A stretch of 64,000 nt of DNA from Armatimonadota bacterium (GTDB lineage: Bacteria; Armatimonadota; Fimbriimonadia; Fimbriimonadales; Fimbriimonadaceae), in the NCBI GenBank assembly GCA_018268395.1, contig JAFDWQ010000003.1, positions 531,238 to 595,237 of the forward strand. The letters are read 5' to 3'. Under the pieces are notes generated by a model. That model made no database searches, was not told the DNA's origin, and saw only the letters and a program-made list of their open reading frames with translations. The position numbers were made by a program, and so were the translations under genes. The first letter of the stretch is position 1. The number at the start of each line of letters is the position of its first letter. Positions 1 to 8,309 of the stretch are shown here, piece after piece.

Positions 1-426
1 TCGGGACTCTTCCTGCGCTTGCTGCAGCGGTTTTCCGTTGAACGATTCGTAGGTGAGCGTCAGGCCCTGTCCGTTTTCGGCCCATTTTCCGGCGACCTTC
101 CATTCCGCTTTCATCCTTCGATAGACGAACGTTCCGTCCGAAGCGAAGTCGAAGACGTTCGAGACGGGCTGATCGGCCATTTGTTGGGACAGGGCTCCGA
201 TACCGAGCTGCTTGGCGAATTCAGGATCGACATAGTCCGTCAGCGCCCAGTGTCCGACGACGAACCCGCTGTACGATTTCAAAGCCTCCGAGGATCCGAA
301 CTCAGGTGCTCCGTCACCCGACCGGACGTCGAACTCGGGCGTCGAGTTCGAAGGAGAAGCACAGCCGAAGAGCGACGCTGTTCCTACCGCCAGGCAAAGA
401 CCGATAAGCGACCGCTTCACGGCCAT
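1..426 (-). CDS. Envelope lipoprotein, N-terminal part (gene runs off the window)
   Basis: The gene reads leftward from an ATG at 426 and is still open at base 1, so only the first 142 residues are visible. A short basic start and a hydrophobic stretch end in the lipobox L-F-G-C, with the lipidated cysteine at residue 22; export and membrane anchoring are therefore predicted. Residues ~50-142 look like a small beta-rich domain (GHWALTDY, SDGTFVYRRM, WKVAGKW) reminiscent of lipocalin-like lipoproteins, but that is a guess. It starts 10 bases after the stop of the DUF5703 glycosidase and probably shares its transcript. Confidence 0.75.
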   Translation of the reverse strand, partial: MAVKRSLIGLCLAVGTASLFGCASPSNSTPEFDVRSGDGAPEFGSSEALKSYSGFVVGHWALTDYVDPEFAKQLGIGALSQQMADQPVSNVFDFASDGTFVYRRMKAEWKVAGKWAENGQGLTLTYESFNGKPLQQAQEESR

Positions 427-436
427 ATCTTACCGT

Positions 437-3211
437 TCACGATTTCGCGACGATCTCAAAGTGTTCTGAGACCACGTCTTGGCGCCTTGCCGAAGGTTCG
501 ACCTTCAGTTTGACGACTTTGCCGTCCTTGACGTCGCACTCGACGGTCGTCCGGAACGGTGCGTGCAACTTGAAAGAGACGTCCCAATCCTTGGGCCAAG
601 CGGGCAGGATCCTAATCTCCTTTCCGACGCACTGCATCAACATCTCCTGTACCGCGATCAAGATGTTGCCTCCGTGACACTGGTCAGGGAGCCAATCGTA
701 GTTCGGTCCCCACACGGCGGGAAACCGATGGGACGGGTTCGAATTGGCGGCTTTTGACAAAAGGGACGCTTTCGCATCGTCGACGAGGCCCGCGATCGCG
801 GCGACCTGCGCGTCGTATTGCCAACCGGATCGGGCTTTCTCGATCCGTTGTCGGAACGTCTCGCGGGCGGTTTCGAGATCCTCGCGACCCGTCCCGAAGA
901 TGCGGAACGGCCAGATCGCATAGAACTCCGTGTTCTCGACGTTGGACCTCTCGTCCTTGTACTTTTCTGCGGGGCCGAGCACCGTCTTGCCGTTCCGGAC
1001 CGTACGGGGCACGGTAGGGCACGCCCGCGATGCCGCGGCGAACCGCTCGCGGTCCTCGGCCGGCGCTGCACCGAGCGCGGCGATCCGGGCCGATACGGTG
1101 CACAGGCCCGCGACGCTGGGCGTGTCGTTCACGACGTCGTGCCAGTAGGTTTCGGCAGACTGGGTGGGCGTGATGACGAAGGTGCCGTCCGCTCCCTTGA
1201 GGAACCGCGACTCATAGTACGCCAAGACTCCACGGGCCATCGGTAGGAGCCGCTGCGTCAAGAAGCTCCGGTCTTGAGTCACGTCGTAGTCGTCGAGCAT
1301 GAGCGAGACGAGTTCTAGCCCTTGCTGCCACGCCCATTGCCACCAGGGGCACAGGACTTCGCCGGGAGTGTGGCCGGACCGGTCCCAACCGTAGTCTCCG
1401 TTCGAATAGGTGCCGAAGAAGGACATCGTCTCGGGGAAGTAGACGCCCTCGGCTCCGTAATACGACTTTGCGCGGGAGCGGCAAAGGACGGACACGTCTT
1501 CGAACATCCGGTACAGCGGTTCCATCATCTCGCGGTCGCCCCGCGCAGGCATCGACGCGTAAGGGAACCTCGTGTTCTGCCACCAAAAACAGTCGCCCCA
1601 ACGGCGCCAGTCCTCGTTAAACTCCGGGCCGCCGCTCAGTCCTGGTTCGACCGTAAAGATCGAACCATTGAACTTGATCGGGTACCGGCCACGCCCGGCG
1701 CAGGCCGTCACGTACCTCTGCAGCACGTAGGCCTGTGTGACGAAGCTCGAGGTCCCGGTGTTCGGGCCGTCCCCGGCGACACGCTCGCCGTCGAGGAACA
1801 GGGACAAGGCGCCGGTTTCCGCGCTGTACGTCATCGCGACGTGTTGCCAAGTCCCGACTTTCAATTCCGGGCCCACGATGGTCTTGTCGCCAACGATGCC
1901 TCTGAGTCGGCCACCGTGGGTGTCGAACAAGAAGCCGTCAGACCCTCCTGGAGTGACCTTGTCGAAGATCCGACCGCCTAAGGCGTCGGGCCGGATCCAA
2001 GCCGCAAGGGTCAGACCGTCCGGAAACGTCGAAGGGACGGAGAGGACGGTTCCGCGACCTTCGAAGACCAAGCAAGTCCGTCCAGACGCCGGATCCACCT
2101 TGGACGTCACGCTTGTCGGATCGAGCGGGGACGCAGACTCTTGGACCGCACCCTGTCCAGCTGCGGCTTTGACCTGGACGGCGGGCCAGTCCGTCGGCAG
2201 GACGAGAAGCGCGCTCATGAGGCCGTGGAACCCGCTCCCTCCGCCGGAATCGGAGCCGGCGCGGAACGAATGAGCGTTCTCGGGCACCGACCATCGGGAG
2301 TCCCCATCGATGAAGACGTGGCTCCTGCTCCAGAACGACGTCCACCATCGCGCCGTACGGTCCTGGGCCGCCTTCGTATCGATCGAACGGTGTCGGGCGG
2401 TTTCTAGGACTTTGAGGAACGGGGCGGGGTCGTCGCACTGCATGCAGGCGGTGGCGATATGCACGGCGTGCGTACGGGCCTGTCCAGAGACGATCGACCT
2501 CTCAGAAGCCTTCGTGAAGCCACGGCCCCAGACAGTCCCCCCGAAAGTCCGGCCCTGGAGAGGGTCGTGGTCGGAACCTTCGACGCCTTTGAGACCCTGA
2601 TGCTCGAGCGTCAACGGCACGACCGACGTCTCGTTCCGGTGGTACCAATCAAGGTGTCCGTCCTGAACGAGGACGGTGTCTGCGGACTCCCAGACTTCGA
2701 CGGACTCTGGAGCCGAGTGCATCGTCCAGCTCGACTTCAATTCTTCGCCCTTAAGGACCTTGCGCTCTGTCCGCCAGACCCGGAGTTCAGCGGTGACGGT
2801 CACCGGGTCTTCGGACTCGACGGAAACGTGGACGGTGTCGGAACCGGAGTCGACGAAGACCGTCAGTCGGCTTCGCCCCATGCGGAGGTCGACCCGTCCC
2901 TCCCGCAGACGAAGTTCATGGGAAAACGGCACGCCCGGAGCGTAGGGCGCGGGCAGGATCCGGATCCTGACCTCTCCGAGTTTCAGGAGTCGCGACGCCT
3001 CGCTCCAGGCATCGGTGCGGGAGAGGAGCAGTCGGAGTTCGCCGTCTGGAGCGACCCAAAGGTTGGCCCCTGTCTCGCCGTTCCCGATCGGCATCGATCC
3101 CGCCGCGCTATCGCTCGGTGATTCCCAGACGACGTTGAATTCGCTCAGCCTGTCGAGCGGATCCGCGGGGGCCGCCTCCAGCTTGGGACGGCCCGACGGA
3201 CGGTGTTGCAT
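437..3211 (-). CDS. DUF5703 / GH95-like glycoside hydrolase with inserted LamG domain
   Basis: 924 residues. The N-terminus (~24-75) carries the DUF5703 pattern W-E-S-P-S, S-M-P-I-G-N-G, L-S-R-T-D-A-W-S-E, LLKLGEVRI. This family is related to (alpha/alpha)6-barrel glycosidases such as GH95 (alpha-fucosidase type). The C-terminal half (~530-900) has the helical barrel motifs (NEDWRRWGDCFWWQNTR, YYGAEGVYFPET, PTQSAETYW, CHGGNILIAVQEML). Between these parts, residues ~370-485 form a LamG/concanavalin-like sandwich (LTLAAWIRP, WQHVAMTY, LFLDGERV), which reads as an inserted carbohydrate-binding module. No signal peptide is seen, so it is cytoplasmic or the true start lies upstream. The sialidase-like gene ends 36 bases upstream. 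Substrate specificity cannot be read from the sequence. Confidence 0.8.
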   Translation of the reverse strand: MQHRPSGRPKLEAAPADPLDRLSEFNVVWESPSDSAAGSMPIGNGETGANLWVAPDGELRLLLSRTDAWSEASRLLKLGEVRIRILPAPYAPGVPFSHELRLREGRVDLRMGRSRLTVFVDSGSDTVHVSVESEDPVTVTAELRVWRTERKVLKGEELKSSWTMHSAPESVEVWESADTVLVQDGHLDWYHRNETSVVPLTLEHQGLKGVEGSDHDPLQGRTFGGTVWGRGFTKASERSIVSGQARTHAVHIATACMQCDDPAPFLKVLETARHRSIDTKAAQDRTARWWTSFWSRSHVFIDGDSRWSVPENAHSFRAGSDSGGGSGFHGLMSALLVLPTDWPAVQVKAAAGQGAVQESASPLDPTSVTSKVDPASGRTCLVFEGRGTVLSVPSTFPDGLTLAAWIRPDALGGRIFDKVTPGGSDGFLFDTHGGRLRGIVGDKTIVGPELKVGTWQHVAMTYSAETGALSLFLDGERVAGDGPNTGTSSFVTQAYVLQRYVTACAGRGRYPIKFNGSIFTVEPGLSGGPEFNEDWRRWGDCFWWQNTRFPYASMPARGDREMMEPLYRMFEDVSVLCRSRAKSYYGAEGVYFPETMSFFGTYSNGDYGWDRSGHTPGEVLCPWWQWAWQQGLELVSLMLDDYDVTQDRSFLTQRLLPMARGVLAYYESRFLKGADGTFVITPTQSAETYWHDVVNDTPSVAGLCTVSARIAALGAAPAEDRERFAAASRACPTVPRTVRNGKTVLGPAEKYKDERSNVENTEFYAIWPFRIFGTGREDLETARETFRQRIEKARSGWQYDAQVAAIAGLVDDAKASLLSKAANSNPSHRFPAVWGPNYDWLPDQCHGGNILIAVQEMLMQCVGKEIRILPAWPKDWDVSFKLHAPFRTTVECDVKDGKVVKLKVEPSARRQDVVSEHFEIVAKS

Positions 3212-3247
3212 GTCTCATTGTGCGCGGACCTTTCGGGTCGGAACCTG

Positions 3248-4549
3248 TCAAGCCCTTTGGCCAAGCGTCCAGGACAAGGCGTCGTTCTTCGCCTTACCGA
3301 TAAAGAGACCTCCGTTGAACACCCACTCGAGCGTATCGTTCGGAGACTCGACCCAGGAAACGTAAACGTGGCGCTTGTCCGCCGCCATGCTGATGAAGTC
3401 CAAAGGCGGCCGCATCATGAGGACGTTCTTGGAGACACGGTCCGATGGAAGGAACGTGTCCGATGCCGTGACGGAGTGTCGGACGTGCCAATAGTTCAAG
3501 GCTTGTCCTTGGAACAGCCCTTGTCCCGCACGATCGTCCTGCCAGACGACATGAACCCTGCCAAAGGGGTCGGCGCACGCCCATCCGAGCGTCTGGATGT
3601 ACATGGCATGGTTCGAGGTCCCGAGTTTCTTGGACTCATAGCTCGTGATCGCAGCCGTCAACTCCAAATCGGACAAGACGTTAACGGCAGGACCGAAGGT
3701 GACACCGCCGTCCGTGCTCTTGCAGTACTTCAACAGGAGCGGACGATAGGTCGATCCTGCGACCGTGACTTCCGAATAGTTATGGAAGAACGCGTAGACG
3801 GTGTCCTTGCCGACCGAGACCAGGCACGTGTACATCCAGCGTTCTTGCGAGTCTCCGAGCGACTTTTGGATCGCACCAAGGGTCTTATGACCGGTGAACG
3901 AGAGGCCGCCGTCGTCGCTGTAGGCAAAGTCGATCCGGTCGATGGTGTCGGTGTCGCTCGTTACGCCCCAAAGGGCATAGACGCGGCCGGTGTCCCCGAT
4001 GGCCACGTGAGGGTCGACGGCCCTGTCCGGTGCTACGGAGAGGTCGATCCGACCCGTTTGGACGTAGTTCAGGCCGTTGTCGACGGACTTCGCATGGTAA
4101 ACGCCCTGGGACAACGGGCCGCCGATGTACCCGTTCGAATACACCATGTGGACGGCGCCGTCCAGGCGGTCGTAAGCGATCCACTCCCTGTCCAAGGGGC
4201 CGGACAAGGCGTTGCCCCTGACCATCGACGTACCTCCGTCCGTCGACGACCAGACCTTGATCCCGTCCAAGGCGGACGACATGTAGGAAACGGCGAGGTC
4301 GCCGTTCGGACGGGCGGCGACGGCGACGTCGCAACAAGCGTCCATAAAGGCTTGCTTCTCGGCGAACGTCGCGCCCCAATCAGGGCTGACGAACAACCGC
4401 GACGAGATGTGGCAGGTCAGGAAGACCTTTCCGTTGCCATCGACGGCCAAGGAAGGCTCTCCCCCGAATCCGAGACTCTTGACGTCGGCCCATTGAGCCT
4501 GTGCGGCGGGCGACAAACACAGCAGCAAGAGAATCCTTGCTAATCGCAT
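3248..4549 (-). CDS. Secreted sialidase/BNR-repeat beta-propeller protein
   Basis: 433 residues with a clear signal peptide (residues 1-19, cleavage after AQA). Asp-box motifs S-x-D-x-G-x-x-(W/F) recur at ~55-62 (SPDWGATF), ~102-109 (STDGGTSM), ~211-218 (SDDGGLSF) and ~283 (STDGGVTF), spaced as in six-bladed sialidase-type propellers. The arginine triad of true sialidases is not obvious, so catalytic activity is uncertain; many such proteins are secreted glycan-binding or degrading enzymes of unknown substrate. A TAGACA box lies 6 bases upstream of the ATG and may give a nearly leaderless mRNA. The DUF5703 glycosidase follows on the same strand, which suggests joint work on host or plant glycans. 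Confidence 0.75.
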   Translation of the reverse strand: MRLARILLLLCLSPAAQAQWADVKSLGFGGEPSLAVDGNGKVFLTCHISSRLFVSPDWGATFAEKQAFMDACCDVAVAARPNGDLAVSYMSSALDGIKVWSSTDGGTSMVRGNALSGPLDREWIAYDRLDGAVHMVYSNGYIGGPLSQGVYHAKSVDNGLNYVQTGRIDLSVAPDRAVDPHVAIGDTGRVYALWGVTSDTDTIDRIDFAYSDDGGLSFTGHKTLGAIQKSLGDSQERWMYTCLVSVGKDTVYAFFHNYSEVTVAGSTYRPLLLKYCKSTDGGVTFGPAVNVLSDLELTAAITSYESKKLGTSNHAMYIQTLGWACADPFGRVHVVWQDDRAGQGLFQGQALNYWHVRHSVTASDTFLPSDRVSKNVLMMRPPLDFISMAADKRHVYVSWVESPNDTLEWVFNGGLFIGKAKNDALSWTLGQRA

Positions 4550-4617
4550 AGTACATGTCTATTGTTCAATTCCTAAACATTCCGCACTTAATGAAATCTA
4601 CGAGCGTTGAGGCCGAT

Positions 4618-5523
4618 TCAGGTCCGCTCGGACAGGAACACTTCGGCGGCCATGCACCGGGCCGAACCGCCTCCGACGCTTTCGATCGTCTCGATCGCGA
4701 GCGGGATCAGGTTCCCGTGCCGTTCCAAAGCGCGACGTTGTTCCGCCCGATAACAGTTGAGGCTCGATCGGGAGCAAACGATTCCAAATCCGCCAGATTT
4801 TAATGATACGTGAAGGATGTTCGCTCCAAAACTGGCAATTTGACCGGCATCGAGCTCGATCACGTCCCGGCCCGTCTCCAGGAGCGAACGCATCAGAGCC
4901 TCCCTCGAGGCTGGGTCGGAAACGGTCGTCGGCCCGACGACGGCGAACGACTCTCCGATCGAGAGCAGCACGTTCGTGTGGTAGACGGGCGACCCTCGGA
5001 AGGAAGTGGGAAAGACATGGGCCGTGAACCCTAGCCGTCCGGCGATGTCCTCTAAGACGGCCAGGTCGGTCCTCGACGAGAGCCCCGCATAGGCTGTCCG
5101 GGCGATGCGGTCCAGCACCAAGCTTCCCGTCCCCTCCAAATAGCGGCCGGCCGACTCCCAATGGCTCAGATCGACGATCCTCTGCACGTCGAACCGTGAT
5201 ACGAGGTCTTGTGCCCGCCGTTCGGCGCGCCGGGACGACGACGCCATCGGATAGAGAACGAGCGTTCCGTCCTCGTGCGTCGAGAACCAGTTGTTCGGAA
5301 AGACCGCGTCCGGCTTTCGAGGTTCGGCCGTGTCGTCAAGGACCGTCACCGAAACCCCTGCCCTCGCCAAAGTCTCGACCGCACGGTCGAACTCTCTGAT
5401 CGCGGCCTCCGAAGTCCTAGGGTCAGGCGACCGGGCCTGGAACACGTTGCTTTCGACCGTCTCCGGATTGACGCCGAAGTGGGCCGGACGCACCATGAGG
5501 AGCCTGTCCGAGCACTGTTTCAC
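4618..5523 (-). CDS. ctlX: CtlX-type arginine deiminase-related hydrolase
   Basis: 301 residues from a GTG at 5523 that overlaps the DUF302 stop (GTGA), a typical coupling junction. The start is supported by the family pattern LLMVRPAHFGVNPETVESN close to the N-terminus. The family adopts the guanidino-group-modifying fold; CtlX members are linked to citrulline utilisation. Family motifs seen: FPNNWFSTHEDGT, YLEGTGSLVLDR, F-R-G-S-P-V-Y-H-T-N-V, and the C-terminal GGGSARCMAAEVF with the predicted nucleophile Cys at residue ~290. The open frame continues upstream of the GTG, but that part is arginine-rich and overlaps DUF302, so it is not coding. Function from homology is good; the exact substrate is inference. 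Confidence 0.85.
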   Translation of the reverse strand: MKQCSDRLLMVRPAHFGVNPETVESNVFQARSPDPRTSEAAIREFDRAVETLARAGVSVTVLDDTAEPRKPDAVFPNNWFSTHEDGTLVLYPMASSSRRAERRAQDLVSRFDVQRIVDLSHWESAGRYLEGTGSLVLDRIARTAYAGLSSRTDLAVLEDIAGRLGFTAHVFPTSFRGSPVYHTNVLLSIGESFAVVGPTTVSDPASREALMRSLLETGRDVIELDAGQIASFGANILHVSLKSGGFGIVCSRSSLNCYRAEQRRALERHGNLIPLAIETIESVGGGSARCMAAEVFLSERT

Positions 5524-5915
5524 TTGGCCGCGTCGACGATGGTGCGCAGTTCTCCGTCGATGACGTCGGCTGACGCCGTCGGCACGTCGCCTCCGCCGAA
5601 CAAGGTCGGGACGATCTTGCCTGGCCGAAGCGCAGCGATGTACGTGCTTCCGTTCTCCGTGTAAACGAGGACCGAGCACGGCATGCAGAGGGCCACGAGC
5701 GGGTTCCAAGCCAACATTGCATCGGCGTGGGCGGGAGCACAGATCTCAAGGGTCTTGTACTGTTCCCTTTGGGGAAGCCCTTTTCCAGCGAGGATCTCAC
5801 CGAAATCATGGGAGCCGAGAATGCCCCACTTGTTCGCCTCGACGGCCCTTCGAAGGGCGACGACGGCCTCCGAGAACGGCTTTTCAGTCCGTTCGACGAT
5901 CGCGAATTCGAGCAT
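5520..5915 (-). CDS. DUF302 domain protein
   Basis: 131 residues covering one DUF302 domain: N-terminal EFAIVERTEKPFSEAVVALRR, then YKTLEICAPAHADAML, LVALCMPCSVLVYTENG and a tail ending GELRTIVDAAK. The family is small, cytosolic and of unknown biochemistry; many members keep a Pro-Cys pair such as the M-P-C here (residues ~78-80), and a redox or metal role has been proposed. It overlaps the CtlX gene by four bases and starts 11 bases after the AlkZ-like gene ends, so the three genes probably form one transcript. Confidence 0.8.
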   Translation of the reverse strand: MLEFAIVERTEKPFSEAVVALRRAVEANKWGILGSHDFGEILAGKGLPQREQYKTLEICAPAHADAMLAWNPLVALCMPCSVLVYTENGSTYIAALRPGKIVPTLFGGGDVPTASADVIDGELRTIVDAAK

Positions 5916-5926
5916 GACGTCCCGAA

Positions 5927-7135
5927 TTATGAGGGAGTCAGTTCCGCTCGCAGAGCCTTGATACCCTCGATCCTGTGTTTCCGGCTGACAGGACTGTCAA
6001 GGCTGAAAGTCCGGGCGTCACCGATCTGGCCGGCGACGAAGGCCCTGGTCTCTTGCGCACGGTGGGCGACAAAGTCTCGGTCGCCCGACCACGCGGCGTA
6101 GACGAGCTCTTGAGACGACGGGTCGAAATCCCACACGCCGATCAATCGGCCCCGATCGTAGATGGCGTGGTTCGAGAGTTCGGTCACACTCGAGAGCTTT
6201 TCGGAGGACTTCGCACCCATGACCGCAAGATCGCCGTCGGCCGGATCGATCAAATCGGCCAGCCCGGCGCGTAGGTGCGAGACGTTGTCGATCGGCCCGA
6301 CGAACACGCAGGTCGGAGCCTGGGGCGCCTCGAACCCTTGGAAGGCCTTCAAGTCATGACGGTGAAGGAGCAGGCCGTCTCCGACGTCGACAAGGTCGAG
6401 TCCTGCTACGGCGTCCTTGGACGCCTGGACCCCGAGACCCGAGAACCACTGGAACTCCTTGAACCTTGCCGGCCCTGTCCACTCGAAGTACTCCGTAGCG
6501 AGTCGCTTCAATGCGTCCGGCCGGCCGTCAAGTGAAGGGCGCGGCCCGGACGCCCAAAGAGCGTAGGCGTAGCGTTGACCGTCGATCCTTCCGGTGAGCG
6601 GGACCCTTCGGATCTCGCCCGACGCCTGGAGTTTTCCGAGCGCCAGAGGCAGGCTTGTCGTGATCCCGCGCTTCTTGCCTTCCGGCCCAAAGTTCCGGAC
6701 TTGGTCTCCAAGTCTCGCCTTGAGCCCGACGGGGTCGAGCGGACCGTCCTTCAAGGCCCCGAGGACGGACGCTTGGAGCGCCTGCAGTTCCTCCATTGTC
6801 GCTCCCAAGTGCCGGACCGCCGTTCCGATCGCTGCCTCCTCGCCGAAGCCTTGACCTGCCGAAAGTCCGATCGCGAAGTGCGACGAGGGAAGGACGTACG
6901 TGCATCCTCGCGCGCTCGGGAGTTCATGGAGCCGGAGCGCGGCCACGGACCGATCGACCTCTTCGCGGCTACAGCCGCACCGGGCCCAGAGAGCCAGGTA
7001 CGGGTTGGCGCCCCCGACGGAGCGCGACCAACCGGTCTTCTCCAAGACGGTCTCCGGCGGACTTCCCATGAGCGAACCGTCCAGTGCCTGCTTGTGCGCC
7101 CACCAAGCCCGCAACTTTTGCAGTTCCATATCCAT
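5927..7135 (-). CDS. AlkZ/YcaQ-like winged-helix DNA-binding protein (HTH_42)
   Basis: 402 residues from ATG 7135. An upstream extension would run into the divergent DinB gene and looks non-coding. The pattern L-R-A-W-W-A-H-K-Q near the start, LPSARGCTYVLPSSHF at ~75-90, the winged-helix block at ~115-190 (LQASVLGALKDGPLDPVGLKAR) and the C-terminal GVWDFDP match the HTH_42 family, whose characterised members (AlkZ, YcaQ) excise bulky or crosslink DNA adducts. The Q-x-Q/Q-x-D motif used by AlkZ is not visible where expected (VGGANPYLALW), so glycosylase activity is doubtful. It lies divergent from DinB with ~40 bases between starts. Confidence 0.75.
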   Translation of the reverse strand: MDMELQKLRAWWAHKQALDGSLMGSPPETVLEKTGWSRSVGGANPYLALWARCGCSREEVDRSVAALRLHELPSARGCTYVLPSSHFAIGLSAGQGFGEEAAIGTAVRHLGATMEELQALQASVLGALKDGPLDPVGLKARLGDQVRNFGPEGKKRGITTSLPLALGKLQASGEIRRVPLTGRIDGQRYAYALWASGPRPSLDGRPDALKRLATEYFEWTGPARFKEFQWFSGLGVQASKDAVAGLDLVDVGDGLLLHRHDLKAFQGFEAPQAPTCVFVGPIDNVSHLRAGLADLIDPADGDLAVMGAKSSEKLSSVTELSNHAIYDRGRLIGVWDFDPSSQELVYAAWSGDRDFVAHRAQETRAFVAGQIGDARTFSLDSPVSRKHRIEGIKALRAELTPS

Positions 7136-7166
7136 ATCGGAACGGACGTCGGGGGCCAAAGTTCCG

Positions 7167-7172
7167 TAAGAT
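7167..7172 (+). promoter_or_regulatory. Candidate -10 box for a leaderless DinB mRNA
   Basis: TAAGAT ends exactly 6 bases before the ATG at 7179, too close for a Shine-Dalgarno leader. Several genes in the window show the same layout. No good -35 hexamer is seen. Confidence 0.4.
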
Positions 7173-7178
7173 GTCGCG

Positions 7179-7643
7179 ATGGCTCTGAAAGAGGATCTCA
7201 TCGAGGCGTGGGAAGTCAATGTCCGCATCGGTCTTTACTTGCTTGACGCGATCGACGAAGCCGACCTTGGCCTCAAGTCCGATAAGTCCAAGACCGTCCG
7301 TTCCCAGTTCGCGCACATGGCCTCCGTCCGCGGCATGTGGCTGAAGGCGGCAGCGCCGGAGATTTTCGCGAGTTTCGCACCGGTGGACAAGGACTCGGCC
7401 GACAAGGCGTCTTTGGCCGAGTCCCTACGGTCGAGCGGAGAACTGGTGACCTTGCTCCTTCGTTCCGCCCTCGACGAAGGTCAGCGGGTCAAAGGGTTCA
7501 AACCGTCCGCCGCCGCCTTCGTCGCCTATCTGACGGCCCACGAAGCCCACCACCGCGGCATGCTCGAGCTGACCTTGCGACAGGTCGGACGTCCCGTTTC
7601 CGACAAGGTCAGTTACGGACTTTGGGAGTGGGGTTCGCGATAG
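7179..7643 (+). CDS. DinB-family four-helix protein
   Basis: 154 residues forming the DinB/YfiT-like four-helix bundle: N-terminal helix EDLIEAWEVNVRIGLYLLDAI, first ligand helix around QFAHMASVRGMWL (residues ~47-60) and second ligand helix A-H-E-A-H-H-R-G-M-L (~128-137). These histidines form the usual three-His metal site. The family includes thiol-dependent transferases and stress proteins; the substrate of this member is unknown. It is divergent from the AlkZ-like gene. A second, unrelated DinB protein lies at 40785-41270. Confidence 0.8.
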   Translation: MALKEDLIEAWEVNVRIGLYLLDAIDEADLGLKSDKSKTVRSQFAHMASVRGMWLKAAAPEIFASFAPVDKDSADKASLAESLRSSGELVTLLLRSALDEGQRVKGFKPSAAAFVAYLTAHEAHHRGMLELTLRQVGRPVSDKVSYGLWEWGSR

Positions 7644-7695
7644 GACCGGGATCGGTCACAGGGGCGGCTCGTCAAACAGTATGGGAGAGATGACC

Positions 7696-8307
7696 GTGAA
7701 CACGAAAAAGGTAAAGAAGAGCATCGCAACCGGGCTTGCACTGATGACGGTCGCGTTCGCGGCGGCACAGGTCCAAGACGACGGTCGGCACAGAGAGGAG
7801 CCGACGCTGACCGATGCACGGGCCTCGCAGGCTCTGAGCGCGGCGATGCGGGACTTGACGTCGGCGGGACGACAAGTGGAGTCTGCCTTGCCGGTCTACG
7901 GAGGCAGGAGACAGCAGATCAAGTACAAGATCGTGTTCGCCCTCGAAGACTTGGCCGCATTGAAGAACGTCGGCGGTCGGCCCGCCGGCCGCGCACACCG
8001 ACTCGAGCCGCTTTCCGACCGGCTCCGAAAAATCCCGGCCGTGCGCGAACAGTCGCGACAAGACTTTTTGAGCAGCCAGATCAAAACGAGCGACCAGGCC
8101 ATCAACGCGGCGGGCTTGTCCCTCCTGGACGCCAGGGATTCGCTTTCAAAGATCAAGAACGATCCGAGCGGCCGCCTCGGGATGGCGCGGCGACTCATCG
8201 ACATGGCCCTGGACGATGTCCGGCGGTCGATCGGACGGATCGACGACCCTAGGCCGAAACAGGAACGCGACCTGCACAAAGTCGGCACCGGCCGCCGAGG
8301 CGGCTAA
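7696..8307 (+). CDS. Secreted helical protein of unknown function
   Basis: About 203 residues. Three in-frame starts are possible (ATG 7681, ATG 7690, GTG 7696). The GTG is preferred because GGAGAG lies 6 bases upstream. A basic N-terminus (NTKKVKK) and hydrophobic core ending A-A-A-Q make a signal peptide. The mature part is charged and helical, with two repeats of a similar helical hairpin (~30-100 and ~115-180: LSAAMRDLTSAGRQVESAL and AINAAGLSLLDARDSLSKI). No family recognised; a periplasmic role is inferred. It sits tail-to-tail with the beta-propeller gene. Confidence 0.65.
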   Translation: MNTKKVKKSIATGLALMTVAFAAAQVQDDGRHREEPTLTDARASQALSAAMRDLTSAGRQVESALPVYGGRRQQIKYKIVFALEDLAALKNVGGRPAGRAHRLEPLSDRLRKIPAVREQSRQDFLSSQIKTSDQAINAAGLSLLDARDSLSKIKNDPSGRLGMARRLIDMALDDVRRSIGRIDDPRPKQERDLHKVGTGRRGG

Positions 8308-8309
8308 GG

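Noticed and set aside
3203-4543. Plus-strand open frame of 446 codons
   Set aside because: Antisense of the sialidase-like gene, which has a signal peptide and Asp boxes.
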